NCBI GenBank assembly: GCA_022041995.1
Contig: CP074381.1
Span: forward strand, 1,550,001 to 1,614,000
Source of the DNA: Cupriavidus necator
GTDB lineage: Bacteria > Pseudomonadota > Gammaproteobacteria > Burkholderiales > Burkholderiaceae
Reading direction: 5' to 3'
DNA: 64,000 nucleotides
In this document: one piece after another, positions 38,676 to 48,239 of the stretch
How the letters are laid out: every line of letters starts with the position of its first letter
How positions within the stretch are numbered: position 1 is the first letter of the stretch
Made by a program: the position numbers and the translations under genes
The notes under the pieces: model-generated
What the model was told of the DNA's origin: nothing
The model's database searches: none
What the model saw: only the letters and a program-made list of their open reading frames with translations

Positions 38676-38759
38676 CGCTTGCATGAGGGCCGGCGTGCGT
38701 CATGCACGGCGCCGGCAGGCCTGCAGGTTCCCTCCCATTTCCATTGAAAGGACTACACA

Positions 38760-39940
38760 ATGACTGACGTTGTCATCGTATCTGCCGCCCGCACCGCGGT
38801 AGGCAAATTTGGCGGCTCGCTGGCCAAGATCCCGGCGCCGGAACTGGGTGCCCTGGTCATCAAGGCCGCGCTGGAGCGCGCCGGCGTCAAGCCGGAGCAG
38901 GTGAGCGAAGTCATCATGGGCCAGGTGCTGACCGCCGGTTCGGGCCAGAACCCCGCACGCCAGGCCGCCATCAAGGCCGGCCTCCCGGCGATGGTGCCGG
39001 CCATGACCATCAACAAGGTGTGCGGCTCGGGCCTGAAGGCCGTGATGCTGGCCGCCAACGCGATCATGGCGGGCGACGCCGAGATCGTGGTGGCCGGCGG
39101 CCAGGAGAACATGAGCGCCGCCCCGCACGTGCTGCCGGGCTCGCGCGACGGTTTCCGCATGGGCGATGCCAAGCTGATCGACACCATGATCGTCGACGGC
39201 CTGTGGGACGTGTACAACCAGTACCACATGGGCATCACCGCCGAGAACGTGGCCAAGGAATACGGCATCACGCGCGAGGCGCAGGATGAGTTCGCCGTCG
39301 GCTCGCAGAACAAGGCCGAAGCCGCGCAGAAGGCCGGCAAGTTTGACGAAGAGATCGTCCCGGTGCTGATCCCGCAGCGCAAGGGCGACCCGGTGGCCTT
39401 CAAGACCGACGAGTTCGTGCGCCAGGGCGCCACGCTGGACAGCATGTCCGGCCTCAAGCCCGCCTTCGACAAGGCCGGCACGGTGACCGCGGCCAACGCC
39501 TCGGGCCTGAACGACGGCGCCGCCGCCGTGGTGGTGATGTCGGCGGCCAAGGCCAAGGAGCTGGGCCTGACCCCGCTGGCCACGATCAAGAGCTACGCCA
39601 ATGCGGGTGTCGATCCCAAGGTGATGGGCATGGGCCCGGTGCCGGCCTCCAAGCGCGCCCTGTCGCGCGCCAACTGGACCCGCAGGACCTGGACCTGATG
39701 GAGATCAACGAGGCCTTCGCCGCGCAGGCGCTGGCGGTGCACCAGCAGATGGGCTGGGATACCTCCAAGGTCAACGTGAATGGCGGCGCCATCGCCATCG
39801 GCCACCCGATCGGCGCATCCGGCTGCCGTATCCTGGTGACGCTGCTGCATGAGATGAAGCGCCGCGATGCCAAGAAGGGCCTGGCCTCGCTGTGCATCGG
39901 CGGCGGCATGGGCGTGGCGCTGGCGGTCGAGCGCAACTGA
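38760..39940 (+). CDS. phaA: Acetyl-CoA acetyltransferase PhaA (apparent frameshift)
   Basis: Condenses two acetyl-CoA to acetoacetyl-CoA, the first step of PHB synthesis. One C restored at 39679-39681 gives 393 residues, the usual length. The nucleophilic cysteine is in [11 protein letters not shown] (residue 88), and the C-terminal catalytic set is in [15 protein letters not shown] and [13 protein letters not shown]. The first frame ends in a spurious ANWTRRTWT tail; the second resumes at [19 protein letters not shown] lies shortly before ATG 38760. Confidence 0.93.
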
Positions 39941-40018
39941 GAATCAAAAGGTATACCGGGCCGCGCAGGTTCGCACGGGCCCGGCGGCAGATAACGAAGA
40001 GCCAATCAAGGAGTGGAC

Positions 40019-40759
40019 ATGACTCAGCGCATTGCGTATGTGACCGGCGGCATGGGTGGTATCGGAACCGCCATTTGCCAGCGGCTGGCCAAAGATGGCT
40101 ATCGTGTGGTGGCCGGCTGCGGCCCCAACTCGCCGCGCCGCGAAAAGTGGCTGGAGCAGCAGAAGGCCCTGGGCTTCGATTTCGTTGCCTCTGAAGGCAA
40201 CGTGGCTGACTGGGACTCGACCAAGACGGCATTCGACAAGGTCAAGGCCGAGGTCGGCGAGGTCGATGTGCTGATCAACAACGCCGGCATCACCCGCGAC
40301 GTGGTGTTCCGCAAGATGACCCGCGCCGACTGGGACGCGGTGATCGACACCAACCTGACCTCGCTGTTCAACGTCACCAAGCAGGTGATCGACGGCATGG
40401 CCGACCGTGGCTGGGGCCGCATCGTCAACATCTCGTCGGTGAACGGGCAGAAGGGCCAGTTCGGCCAGACCAACTACTCCACCGCCAAGGCCGGCCTGCA
40501 TGGCTTCACCATGGCGCTGGCGCAGGAAGTGGCGACCAAGGGCGTGACGGTCAACACCGTTTCGCCGGGCTATATCGCCACCGACATGGTCAAGGCGATC
40601 CGCCAGGACGTGCTCGACAAGATCGTCGCGACGATCCCGGTCAAGCGCCTGGGCCTGCCGGAAGAGATCGCCTCGATCTGTGCCTGGCTGTCCTCGGAGG
40701 AGTCCGGTTTCTCGACCGGCGCCGACTTCTCGCTCAACGGCGGCCTGCATATGGGCTGA
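40019..40759 (+). CDS. phaB: Acetoacetyl-CoA reductase PhaB1
   Basis: NADPH-dependent short-chain dehydrogenase that makes (R)-3-hydroxybutyryl-CoA for PhaC. 246 residues, start at ATG 40019 with AAGGAG five bases ahead. It has the cofactor motif TGGMGGIG (about 9-16), the NNAG motif, catalytic Ser in ISSVNG, Tyr and Lys in YSTAK, and the C-terminal GADFSLNGGLHMG. It is intact, unlike its two upstream partners. Confidence 0.95.
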   Translation: MTQRIAYVTGGMGGIGTAICQRLAKDGYRVVAGCGPNSPRREKWLEQQKALGFDFVASEGNVADWDSTKTAFDKVKAEVGEVDVLINNAGITRDVVFRKMTRADWDAVIDTNLTSLFNVTKQVIDGMADRGWGRIVNISSVNGQKGQFGQTNYSTAKAGLHGFTMALAQEVATKGVTVNTVSPGYIATDMVKAIRQDVLDKIVATIPVKRLGLPEEIASICAWLSSEESGFSTGADFSLNGGLHMG

Positions 40760-41194
40760 CCTGCCGGCCTGGTTCAGCCAGTCGGCAGCCGGCGCTGGCG
40801 CCCGCGTATTGCGGTGCAGCCAGCGCGGCGCACAAGGCGGCGGACGCTTCGTTTCGCCGCCCGTCTCGCGGGCCGTCATGGCCCGCGAATCGTTTCCGCC
40901 AGCGCGGCATTCCTCCCTTTTTGCGCCAATTCACCGGGTTTTCCTTAAGCCCCGTCGCTTTTCTTAGTGCCTTGTTGGGCATAGAATCAGGGCAGCGGCG
41001 CAGCCAGCACCATGTTCGTGCAGCGCAGTCCTCGCGGGGCGAGGTTACAGGCCGCCACGCGCAGCCATGCGCGAACAGGCCACCAGACGGCCGGCACGAC
41101 AACAAGCAGATGGCGCGGGCGGTACCGATTTGCGCACTGCACCCCGTGCGGTGCAGCAGCGCGCAAACAGCGATGACACAAGGACAGAGCACCG
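40760..41194. other. phaB1-phaR intergenic region
   Basis: 435 bases. It holds a GC-rich hairpin at 40867-40887 and an AT-richer stretch (about 40945-40990, with TTTTCTTAGTGCC and CATAGAAT) that may contain the phaR promoter. PhaR is known to repress itself, but I could not pick an operator with confidence. No gene is seen. Confidence 0.5.
40867..40887 (+). terminator. Hairpin, possible phaCAB terminator
   Basis: CGCGGGCC-GTCAT-GGCCCGCG, a perfect eight-base stem, followed by AATCGTTTCC with only a weak T-run. Confidence 0.4.
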
Positions 41195-41746
41195 ATGGCC
41201 ACGACCAAAAAAGGCGCAGAGCGACTGATCAAAAAGTATCCGAACCGCAGGCTCTACGACACCCAGACCAGCACCTACATCACCCTGGCCGACGTCAAGC
41301 AACTGGTCATGGATTCAGAAGAATTCAAGGTTGTCGACGCCAAGTCTGGTGACGAACTGACCCGCAGCATCCTGCTGCAGATCATTCTGGAAGAAGAAAC
41401 GGGCGGCGTGCCGATGTTTTCCAGCGCGATGCTGTCGCAGATCATCCGCTTCTATGGCCATGCCATGCAGGGCATGATGGGCACCTACCTGGAAAAGAAC
41501 ATCCAGGCCTTCATCGACATCCAGAACAAGCTGGCAGAGAACTCCAAGGGTCTGTATTCCGGCGAAACCTTCAGCCCCGACATGTGGTCGCAGTTCATGA
41601 ACATGCAGGGCCCGATGATGCAGGGCATGATGAGCAACTACATCGAGCAGAGCAAGAACCTGTTCGTACAGATGCAGGAGCAGATGCAAAGCCAGGCCAA
41701 GAATATGTTCGGGACGTTCCCGTTCAACCAGCCGGACAAGAAGTAA
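41195..41746 (+). CDS. phaR: PHB synthesis repressor PhaR
   Basis: A 183-residue DNA- and PHB-binding repressor that controls phasin gene expression. It has the PhaR N-terminal domain ([21 protein letters not shown], residues 9-29), a central PHB accumulation regulatory region ([21 protein letters not shown]) and a glutamine/methionine-rich amphipathic tail ([20 protein letters not shown]) likely to touch the granule. It binds PHB when polymer appears and then lets go of DNA. Located 3' of phaCAB as in C. necator. Confidence 0.95.
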   Translation: MATTKKGAERLIKKYPNRRLYDTQTSTYITLADVKQLVMDSEEFKVVDAKSGDELTRSILLQIILEEETGGVPMFSSAMLSQIIRFYGHAMQGMMGTYLEKNIQAFIDIQNKLAENSKGLYSGETFSPDMWSQFMNMQGPMMQGMMSNYIEQSKNLFVQMQEQMQSQAKNMFGTFPFNQPDKK

Positions 41747-42050
41747 AACACTGGCAGCGGCGGGCTCTGCACCCGCCGCATATCCGGCACGCTGGCTGGC
41801 ACTCAGTCCGCGCTCCCATGCAGGCGGATGCCCGGCGCCGGCACACCTCCCCGAAAACCGCGACGACGCAAAGCAGGTAGAATGCGCGGTCTGCGCTGCC
41901 CCAGGCGCACGCAATCACGCAACTCTCTCCAGCGGCGGCTCAGTGTGGACTCGCCTTTACTGCGCGAATCCCGATGCCCTCCGTCATTCAATGTGCTTGT
42001 CAGGCGCCGTCCATCAAGGCCCGGCCCTCTGCTTTGGTGAAGGCTTCGCC
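41747..42050. other. phaR-dusC intergenic region
   Basis: 304 bases with a hairpin at 41757-41779 and a possible -10 TAGAAT at about 41878-41883. A reading frame continues in phase upstream of dusC to 41943, but family comparison puts the start at 42051. Confidence 0.4.
41757..41779 (+). terminator. Hairpin after phaR
   Basis: GCGGCGGG and CCCGCCGC form an eight-base perfect stem with a seven-base loop, 10 bases past the phaR stop. No T-run follows. Confidence 0.4.
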
Positions 42051-43018
42051 ATGAGCCGGCTGTTCCTGGCCCCCATGGAAGGGCTTGCCGACTACGTCTT
42101 GCGCGACGTGCTGACCGATACCGGCGGCTACGACGGCTGTGTGTCCGAGTTTGTCCGGGTGACGGGTTCGTTGCTTCCGGCGCGGGTCTACGAGCGGGAT
42201 ACGCCCGAAATCCTCGCCGGTGGCTATACCCGCGGCGGCACGCCGATGGTGATCCAGTTGCTCGGCAGCGATCCGGAATGGCTGGCACGCAATGCGGCCT
42301 ATGCCGCGACCCTGTCGCCGCATGGCATCGACCTGAACTTCGGCTGTCCCGCCAAGGTCGTCAACCGGCATGGCGGCGGCGCGATGCTGCTCACGAACCC
42401 GGAACTGCTGAACCGAATCGTTGCGTCCGTACGCGCGGCGGTGCCGGCCCATATCGCCGTGACGGCAAAAATGCGGCTGGGCGTCTCCGATACCTCGCTG
42501 GCCATTGATTGCGCCACGGCGCTGGCCGAGGGCGGAGCGGCTTCACTTGTCGTGCATGCCCGGACGCGGGACCACGGCTACCGGCCGCCGGCCCACTGGG
42601 ACTGGATCGCGCGCATTGCGGCTGCGGTGGACGTGCCCGTCATTGCCAACGGAGACGTCTGGACTGTCGCCGACTGGGAGCGTTGCCGGGCCGTCAGCGG
42701 CTGCGCCGACGTGATGATCGGGCGCGGCGCCGTGTCCGACCCTTTCCTGGCCTTGCGCATTCGCGGCTGATGGACAGCGCGCCGTCGGACCAGGAGTGGC
42801 CGCTGGTGCTGCGCCAGATCGCCACTTACCTGAAAAAGCTGCATGCCCGTATTGCCTCCTGCCATGAGCATGGGCGCGTGAAACTCTGGCTCAGCTATCT
42901 CAAGCGGACATGGCCACAGGCCGCCGAACTGCATGCGGCCATCCGGCGCATGCAGGACTCGCTGGAGATAGAGCGGGTCCTGGAAGGCCTGCCAGGAGCC
43001 GCTGCCGCGCCGGAATGA
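42051..43018 (+). CDS. dusC: tRNA-dihydrouridine synthase DusC (apparent frameshift)
   Basis: Flavoenzyme that reduces uridine to dihydrouridine in the tRNA D-loop (U16 in the DusC subgroup). The N-terminal barrel is visible: [50 protein letters not shown] (active-site cysteine in NFGCPA) and HARTRDHGY. The frame closes early at 42770; adding one G in GCGGCTGATGG (about 42765) continues into the C-terminal helical domain ([20 protein letters not shown]), total about 322 residues. Start ATG 42051. Confidence 0.85.
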
Positions 43019-43161
43019 CGCGGCATTGCCGCGGCCTGGGCCACATGTGTGGAGTCAGGCGCCGAGAAATCATGGCAAACGGTTAAAATGCGCGATTGGC
43101 TCACCGGCTCCCGGCCTTGTCCCGCATATTCCGCCGCGCCTGCCCACATTCGGATTGCACC

Positions 43162-44540
43162 GTGAAAAACCCTTCAGAATCAACGACCCAAAAAGACCAT
43201 AGTCCGCGTGTGGGATTTGTTTCCCTTGGCTGCCCCAAGGCGCTGGTCGACTCCGAGCAGATCATCACCCAGCTGCGCGCCGAGGGCTATGCCATCAGCG
43301 GCACCTATGACGGCGCCGACCTGGTCGTGGTCAATACCTGCGGCTTTATCGACGAGGCCGTGCAGGAGAGCCTTGACGCCATCGGCGAGGCCCTGACCGA
43401 AAATGGCAAGGTGATCGTCACCGGCTGCCTGGGCGCGAAGAAGGATGCGGCGGGCCACGACATTGTGTCGTCGGTGCACCCCAAGGTGCTGGCCGTGACC
43501 GGCCCGCATGCGCTGGGCGAGGTGATGCAGGCGGTCCACACGCACCTGCCCAAGCCGCATGACCCGTTCACTGACCTTGTGCCGGCCGCCGGCATCAAGC
43601 TGACGCCCAAGCACTACGCCTACCTGAAGATCTCCGAAGGCTGCAACCACCGTTGCTCGTTCTGCATCATCCCGTCGATGCGCGGCGACCTGGTGTCGCG
43701 CCCGGTGGCTGAGGTCATGCTGGAGGCCGAAAACCTGTTCAAGGCCGGCGTCAAGGAACTGCTGGTGATCTCGCAGGACACCAGCGCCTATGGCGTGGAC
43801 GTCAAATACCGCACCGGCTTCTGGAACGGCCGCCCGCTCAAGACCCGCATGACCGAACTGGTGGCGGCGCTGGGTGAGCTGGCCGCGCAGTACGGTGCCT
43901 GGGTGCGCCTGCACTACGTCTACCCGTACCCGCACGTGGACGAAATCATCCCGCTGATGTCGCAGGGCCATGTGCTGCCGTACCTCGATGTGCCGCTGCA
44001 GCACGCGCACCCGGACGTGCTCAAGCGCATGAAGCGCCGGCCAATGCCGAGAAGACCATGGACCGCATCCGCGCCTGGCGCGAGATCTGCCCTGAGCTGA
44101 CCATCCGCAGCACCTTTATCGCCGGCTTCCCGGGCGAGACCGAGGCGGAATTCCAGACCCTGCTGGACTTTATCGCCGAGGCCGAGCTGGACCGCGTGGG
44201 CTGCTTCGCCTACTCGCCGGTGGAGGGCGCCACCGCCAACGACCTGCCGGGTGCGCTGCCCGACGAAGTACGCGAAGAGCGCCGTGCCCGCTTCATGGAG
44301 GTGGCCGAAGCAGTGTCCGCGCGCCGCCTGCAGCGCAAGGTCGGCCAGACCCTGCGCGTGCTGGTGGACGAGGTCAACCAGGAGGGCGGTATCGGCCGTT
44401 CGTCCGCCGATGCGCCGGAAATCGACGGCCTGGTCTATATCGCGCCGCCGGAACGCCATTCCCAGCGCTATCGCGCAGGCGAGTTCGTCGACGTGAAGAT
44501 CACCGGCGCGGACGGCCACGACCTCTGGGGCGAAGTCTGA
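43162..44540 (+). CDS. rimO: Ribosomal protein S12 methylthiotransferase RimO (apparent frameshift)
   Basis: Radical-SAM methylthiotransferase that modifies Asp88 of ribosomal protein S12. The N-terminal cluster-binding domain includes [15 protein letters not shown] and VVNTCGFID; the radical-SAM triad is C-x3-C-x2-C in [19 protein letters not shown] domain ends the protein ([25 protein letters not shown]). The frame breaks at about 44037; one added C (AAGCGCCCGGCC) restores RPANAEKTM and a length of 459 residues. Start taken as GTG 43162; a distant TTG at 43096 is less likely. Confidence 0.88.
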
Positions 44541-44617
44541 AGTAGTCCTGCCGGACGAAGTTCGCTCAGGGAATAGTTAGGTAAAAGTACGGTCGTTCGT
44601 TTTCTACGGAACCCCGC

Positions 44618-44623
44618 TATACT
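44618..44623 (+). promoter_or_regulatory. Possible -10 element of bktB
   Basis: TATACT, 39 bases before the bktB start; the region at the proper -35 distance (about 44595-44601, GTTCGTT) is a poor match. The stretch is AT-richer than its surroundings. Confidence 0.4.
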
Positions 44624-44656
44624 GTGCGGTGCAACATAACCTCCTGGAGACAAGTC

Positions 44657-45840
44657 ATGACGCGTGAAGTCGTAGTGGTGAGCGGTGTCCGTACCGCGAT
44701 CGGGACCTTTGGCGGCGGCCTGAAGGATGTGGCGCCGGCGGAGCTGGGTGCGCTGGTGGTGCGCGAGGCGCTGGCGCGCGCGCAGGTGTCGGGCGACGAT
44801 GTCGGCCACGTGGTGTTCGGCAACGTGATCCAGACCGAGCCGCGCGATATGTACCTGGGCCGCGTCGCGGCAGTCAACGGCGGCGTGTCGGTCAATGCGC
44901 CCGCTCTGACCGTCAACCGCCTGTGCGGCTCGGGCCTGCAGGCCATCGTCAGCGCCGCGCAGACCATCCTGCTGGGCGATACCGACGTGGCCATCGGCGG
45001 CGGCGCGGAAAGCATGAGCCGCGCGCCGTACCTGGCGCCCGCGGCCCGCTGGGGCGCACGCATGGGCGATGCCGGCCTGGTCGACATGATGCTGGGTGCG
45101 CTGCACGATCCCTTCCATCGCATTCACATGGGCGTGACCGCCGAGAACGTCGCCAAGGAATACGACATCTCGCGCGCGCAGCAGGACGAGGCGGCGCTGG
45201 AATCGCACCGCCGCGCTTCGGCCGCGATCAAGGCCGGCTACTTCAAGGATCAGATCGTCCCGGTGGTGAGCAAGGGCCGCAAGGGCGACGTCACCTTCGA
45301 CACCGATGAGCACGTGCGCCATGACGCCACCATCGACGACATGACCAAGCTCAAACCGGTCTTCGTCAAGGAAAACGGCACTGTCACCGCCGGCAATGCC
45401 TCGGGCCTGAACGATGCCGCCGCCGCCGTGGTGCTGATGGAGCGCGCCGAGGCCGAGCGCCGCGGCCTGAAGCCGCTGGCCCGCCTGGTGTCGTACGGCC
45501 ATGCCGGGTGGACCCGAAGACCATGGGCATCGGCCCGGTGCCGGCGACCAGGATCGCGCTGGAGCGTGCCGGCCTGCAGGTATCGGACCTGGATGTGATC
45601 GAAGCCAACGAGGCCTTTGCCGCGCAGGCTTGCGCGGTGACCAAGGCGCTTGGCCTGGATCCGGCCAAGGTCAACCCGAACGGCTCGGGCATCTCGCTGG
45701 GCCACCCGATCGGCGCCACCGGCGCGCTGATCACGGTGAAGGCGCTGCATGAGCTGAACCGTGTGCAAGGCCGCTACGCGCTGGTGACGATGTGCATCGG
45801 CGGCGGGCAGGGCATTGCCGCGATCTTCGAGCGTATCTGA
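44657..45840 (+). CDS. bktB: Beta-ketothiolase BktB (apparent frameshift)
   Basis: Broad-specificity thiolase that makes C4 to C6 3-ketoacyl-CoA and so allows 3-hydroxyvalerate in the polymer. The N-terminus MTREVVVVSGVRTAIGTFGG and the active-site cysteine in NRLCGSGLQA match BktB. One G restored in GCCGGGTGG (45506-45508) gives GHAGVDPKTMG and 394 residues, the known length. The C-terminal catalytic motifs NPNGSGISLGHPIGATG and MCIGGGQGIA are present. CTGGAGA precedes ATG 44657. Confidence 0.92.
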
Positions 45841-45848
45841 GGTTTGCC

Positions 45849-46475
45849 TTGCGCCTGGCTTTGCTGACGAAGAACCTCCGGACGCTCGGCCTGGCCGCCG
45901 TGCTCGCCCTGGCGGGCACGGCGCAGGCAGCGCCGGCGACCGAGCTGTCGACTGGCCCGGTGACCGCTGGGCCAGCCGGAGGGGAAGGCCTGGGCATCAA
46001 CCAGGCCATTCGCGACGGCGAAGCCCGGCGCGGCGGCACCTCGCTTTCCACTGGTGCGCCAAAACCTCTGGCGCCGCGGCCGGAATATGCGTCACTGCCG
46101 GTCTACGTCGGCAAGGTCGGCGACCAGCCGGTGCGGCTGCGCCTGGGCCCCAAGCCTGACGAGCGCGACAGCGTGCGCGGCGAATACGCCGGCCGTGGCA
46201 CCGGTGTGCGCCTGCTGGCTGGCGAGTGGGAGGACGGCGCCTTCCTGATGGAGGAGTCCGATGACGGCACCCGCGTATCCGGCAACTGGGAAGGCAGCAT
46301 CGACGCCAGCGGCGCCGTGCGCGGCACCTGGACCGATGCGTTCAACCCGGCCATCGTGCTGCCGTTCTTTATCCGCCCGCTGGGCGTGCTGGTGATCCCC
46401 CCGTTCGACATGCGACCCAACAGCGGCGTCACCTACGCGCCGCCGCCGCCGAAGTCCTCGATTTCCGGCTGGTAA
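45849..46475 (+). CDS. Exported hypothetical protein downstream of bktB
   Basis: About 208 residues, start probably TTG 45849 just past the bktB stop. An N-terminal signal-type segment (LRTLGLAAVLALAGTAQAA) leads a mature region with two notable parts: PEYASLPVYVGKVGDQPVRLRLGPKPDE and EWEDGAFLMEESDDGTRVSG, which look like short beta-strand units, ending with a PPPPKSSISGW tail. I do not recognise the family. Start codon is uncertain. Confidence 0.55.
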   Translation: MRLALLTKNLRTLGLAAVLALAGTAQAAPATELSTGPVTAGPAGGEGLGINQAIRDGEARRGGTSLSTGAPKPLAPRPEYASLPVYVGKVGDQPVRLRLGPKPDERDSVRGEYAGRGTGVRLLAGEWEDGAFLMEESDDGTRVSGNWEGSIDASGAVRGTWTDAFNPAIVLPFFIRPLGVLVIPPFDMRPNSGVTYAPPPPKSSISGW

Positions 46476-46641
46476 GCCGCTTCCTGGTGCCCGCAGCTGC
46501 CATCGCCGGTGGCGGGGCCGGCATTTGCTGGTAAGCTCGAAGGCTCATCGAGTCTCATTCCTGACCGTGCCGCGCTTCTGCCTGGGCGATACCGCCGGGG
46601 CAGCGCGCCGTGGCCGGCCAGCAGCCAGCAAGGAAACCGCC

Positions 46642-47865
46642 GTGTCCGATTCGCCATCCGACAAGCCCGCGTCCCCCGCCCATTACCTGCAAACCGTTGC
46701 GGTCCAGCCCGAACTGGAGATCGCGCCCGGCTTTGCCTCGTTTTCTCCCGCCACGCACCGCGGCTCCACCGTGGTGTTCCGCAACCTGGCCGAACTGCGC
46801 GCCCATGGCGACGGTGCCACCACCTACTGGCGCTATGGCCTGCACGCCACGCCGACCAGCGAGGCGCTGTGCCAGCACCTGGCGCTGCTGGAGGGCGCGC
46901 GCCACACGCTGCTGCAGCCATCGGGACTCGCAGCCATCTCACTGGTCTACTTCGCGTTGCTCAAGAGCGGCGACGACGTGCTGGTGCCGCACAACGTCTA
47001 CGGCCCCAACCGCGACCACGGCGAGTGGCTGGCACGCGAATTCGGCGTGACCGTGCGCTACTACGACCCCATGGACGCCGCTGCGGTGGCGGCGATGATC
47101 CGGCCGGATACGCGCCTGATCTGGATGGAGTCGCCCGGTTCGGTGACCATGGAAGTGCCCGACAGCGACGCCATCGTCGCCGCGGCCAGGGCGCGCGGCG
47201 TGCTGACCGCGATCGACAATACCTGGTCGGCCGGCATCTACTTCCGCCCGTTCGACAAGGGCATCGACATCTCGGTGCAGGCGCTGACCAAGTACCAGTC
47301 CGGCGGCAGCGACGTGCTGATGGGCGCGGTGCTGACCTGCGACGATGCGCTGCACGACCGCCTGAAGCGCACCCGCATGCTGATGGGCTGGGGTGTTTCC
47401 GCCGATGACTGCCACCTGGTGCTGCGCGGGCTGCCGAGCCTGCCGGTGCGCCTGGCCGCGCATGACCGTGCGGCCCGCGAAGTGGCGGAGTGGCTGCACC
47501 AGCGGCCCGAGGTCGCGCGCGTGCTGCATCCGGCGCTGCCGGACTGCCCGGGCCACGCCAACTGGCGGCGCGATTTCACCGGTGCCAGCGGGCTCTTTGC
47601 CATCATCCTGCGGGCCCGCTATACGCGCCAGCAGGTCGATGCCCTGGTCGAGGCGCTGCAGCTGTTTGCCATCGGCTGGTCCTGGGGCGGCGCCCACAGC
47701 CTGGCCGTGCCATACCACGTGCAGGGCATGCGCCCGGCGGGCACCTGGCCGCCGGCCGGCTGGCAGGACACCGGCGAACTGGTGCGGCTTTATATCGGCC
47801 TGGAAGACACGCGCGACCTGATCGCCGACCTGCGCCAGGCGCTGGAGGCTACGCTGGCCGCGTAA
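46642..47865 (+). CDS. metC: Cystathionine beta-lyase
   Basis: A 407-residue PLP enzyme of the Cys/Met metabolism family that splits cystathionine to homocysteine, pyruvate and ammonia. The cofactor lysine is in QALTKYQSGGSDVLMGAV (about residue 215), preceded by AIDNTWSAGIYFRPF. The substrate-tail SWGGAHSLAVPY and LYIGLEDTRDLIADL are family-typical. Start GTG 46642 follows AAGGAAACC. The neighbouring genes do not form a methionine operon. Confidence 0.88.
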   Translation: MSDSPSDKPASPAHYLQTVAVQPELEIAPGFASFSPATHRGSTVVFRNLAELRAHGDGATTYWRYGLHATPTSEALCQHLALLEGARHTLLQPSGLAAISLVYFALLKSGDDVLVPHNVYGPNRDHGEWLAREFGVTVRYYDPMDAAAVAAMIRPDTRLIWMESPGSVTMEVPDSDAIVAAARARGVLTAIDNTWSAGIYFRPFDKGIDISVQALTKYQSGGSDVLMGAVLTCDDALHDRLKRTRMLMGWGVSADDCHLVLRGLPSLPVRLAAHDRAAREVAEWLHQRPEVARVLHPALPDCPGHANWRRDFTGASGLFAIILRARYTRQQVDALVEALQLFAIGWSWGGAHSLAVPYHVQGMRPAGTWPPAGWQDTGELVRLYIGLEDTRDLIADLRQALEATLAA

Positions 47866-47871
47866 GCGGTC

Positions 47872-48110
47872 TCAGGCTGGCTGTCTCAGGGCGAGATTGA
47901 GCTGGTCGACGATCTCGGCCCAGTCGGCGTCGTCCAGCAGCTCGTCGCGCAGCAGCGTGGCCTGGGCGGGGTCCAGAACGGTGCCTCGGCCAGTTCGACA
48001 TTGTCGGGCAGCGGGGCATGCGTGCCGATAAAGCTGCGGATGCTGGCTTCGTCGGAGGCCAGGCCGAGTTGGGCGAATAGTTCGGAAAACTGGTGGAAGG
48101 TCGATTCCAT
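47872..48110 (-). CDS. DUF2789 protein (apparent frameshift)
   Basis: A small protein of the DUF2789 family, about 79 residues after repair. MESTFHQFSELFAQLGLASD is followed by IRSFIGTHAPLPDNVELAEA. The frame is broken at the GGGG run 47968-47971; one more G restores FWTPAQATLLRDELLDDADW and the end VDQLNLALRQPA. Function of the family is unknown. ATG 48110 is the family start. Confidence 0.8.
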
Positions 48111-48180
48111 GGCGGTTGGCTCGATGTTGTTGGCCTGAGATAGTGTAGGGCAGCGGCCGGGCCGGCGCGCCCAAGGAAAC

Positions 48181-48208
48181 AAAAACGGACGCTGCTGCGT
48201 CCGTTTTT
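48181..48208 (-). terminator. Terminator of the PepSY iron operon
   Basis: AAAAACGGACGC and GCGTCCGTTTTT pair over 12 bases with a four-base loop, followed on the minus strand by GTTTCC; about 30 bases past the stop of the PepSY gene. Confidence 0.85.
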
Positions 48209-48231
48209 GCGTGCGTGCGTGCGTGCGTGCG
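48208..48231. repeat. Tetranucleotide repeat (TGCG)6
   Basis: Six exact TGCG units between the PepSY stop codon and its terminator, followed by CCGTGCG. It is outside any coding sequence. Confidence 0.9.
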
Positions 48232-48239
48232 CCGTGCGC

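Noticed and set aside
43096..43161. N-terminal extension of RimO from a TTG
   Set aside because: The residues are not like the family, and a GTG at 43162 gives a normal start.
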